Source of the DNA: an uncultured Bacilli bacterium
GTDB lineage: Bacteria > Bacillota_I > Bacilli_A > RF39 > UBA660
Assembly (NCBI GenBank): GCA_947623755.1
Contig: CANQHB010000055.1
Coordinates: 1 to 6,466, forward strand
Length of the DNA stretch: 6,466 nucleotides
Reading direction: 5' to 3'
Shown: positions 6,141 through 6,466 of the stretch, piece by piece
Numbering within the stretch: the first letter of the stretch is position 1
Layout of the letters: each line of letters starts with the position of its first letter
Notes under the pieces: model-generated
What the model was told of the DNA's origin: nothing
The model's database searches: none
What the model saw: the letters and a program-made list of their open reading frames with translations, nothing else
Program-made: the position numbers and the translations under genes

Positions 6141-6466
6141 ATGAAAAAAACTATTTTAACTATTTTTTTAGGTCTAACTATAACCATCTTAGTATTGGGT
6201 TCTGTTATTGGTGGTATGTATTTATTTAGTAAGCATGATAAAAAAGAAGCTTCCACCAAAGATACAACTCAAGAAGCCACCCCTGTTACCGAGACTAAGC
6301 CTGATACTAATACAGAAACCGATACTAAAACCAAAGCCAACAATAAAGTAACTATGTATATCTTTCACGGGGCCGAATGTCCTACCTGTATTAAAACTCT
6401 TGATTATTTAAAAACTATTCTTGATGATTATGATTATTTAGATATCGAATTATTTGAATTATGGCA
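6141..6466 (+). CDS. Membrane-anchored thioredoxin-like CxxC protein (5' part, cut by the window end)
   Basis: The first 108 codons are visible and the gene runs off the right edge. Residues 2-3 are Lys, followed by one hydrophobic segment (about 4-29) with no lipobox cysteine, so it is most likely an uncleaved signal anchor that leaves the rest outside the cell. Residues 32-69 are a low-complexity charged linker with eleven threonines between 39 and 64. Next comes a beta strand VTMYIFHG (70-77) running straight into ECPTCIKTLDYL, with the redox pair Cys80 and Cys83. Strand followed by CPxC at the head of a helix is the thioredoxin-fold active-site layout. A role in extracytoplasmic thiol-disulfide exchange is inferred; reductase, oxidase or a non-enzymatic thioredoxin-like protein cannot be told apart without the C-terminal half (for example the cis-proline). 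The start is supported by AGAGG 8 nt upstream. It is transcribed divergently from the 436-aa gene. Confidence 0.8.
   Translation, partial: MKKTILTIFLGLTITILVLGSVIGGMYLFSKHDKKEASTKDTTQEATPVTETKPDTNTETDTKTKANNKVTMYIFHGAECPTCIKTLDYLKTILDDYDYLDIELFELW

Noticed and set aside
6141..6240. Lipoprotein signal on the CxxC protein
   Set aside because: There is no cysteine in or after the hydrophobic segment before residue 80, so there is no lipobox; a signal anchor fits better.
1..6466. A previously undescribed multi-gene system (defence island, mobile element, CRISPR, RNA element)
   Set aside because: I found no direct-repeat arrays, transposase or integrase remnants, terminal repeats, tRNA or rRNA, or composition shift. 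The genes are housekeeping plus one unknown and one partial gene, each with its own promoter.

Overview
The window is strongly AT-rich bacterial chromosome with dense coding, clear AGGAGG-like ribosome binding sites and ordinary sigma-A-type promoters. TGG is used for tryptophan in the recognised genes, so nothing suggests the UGA=Trp code of Mycoplasma. Protein similarity by eye (Bacillota-type ParE and ParC) and base composition point to a low-GC Bacillota lineage, perhaps one of the uncultured gut Bacilli. That placement is inference; nothing here fixes the genus.

Layout, left to right. (1) Positions 1-23 are the promoter and Shine-Dalgarno (SD) of a leftward gene whose start codon lies just outside the window. 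Positions 24-195 are intergenic with nothing I can support. (2) Positions 196-230 are an intrinsic terminator. (3) Positions 231-2720 (minus) encode parC and 2749-4665 (minus) encode parE. Together these make a topoisomerase IV operon, parE first, driven by a near-consensus promoter at 4686-4714. (4) Positions 4726-6036 (minus) encode a 436-residue all-helical cytoplasmic protein that I do not recognise. Its end overlaps one arm of a 12-bp dyad whose other arm contains the parE -35 box. (5) Positions 6037-6140 are a 104-bp divergent promoter region. (6) From 6141 to the right edge (plus) is the 5' part of a gene for a membrane-anchored thioredoxin-like protein with a CPTC motif.

Functionally, ParE (ATPase and TOPRIM) and ParC (DNA cleavage and C-terminal beta-pinwheel) assemble into the A2B2 enzyme that unlinks daughter chromosomes. 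The unknown upstream protein has its own promoter and is not clearly part of that operon. The CxxC protein is divergently transcribed and probably works at the outer face of the membrane.

Most of the window is ordinary housekeeping DNA and I found no convincing new multi-gene system. The points most worth a second look are three. All four recognisable promoters have the -10 box only 5-8 nt from the SD, predicting very short leaders. A dyad is shared between the end of the unknown gene and the parE promoter. The unknown helical protein itself is uncharacterised. Two start codons were chosen against longer open frames on ribosome-site evidence: parC at 2720 rather than 2738, and the unknown gene at 6036 rather than a TTG at 6051.
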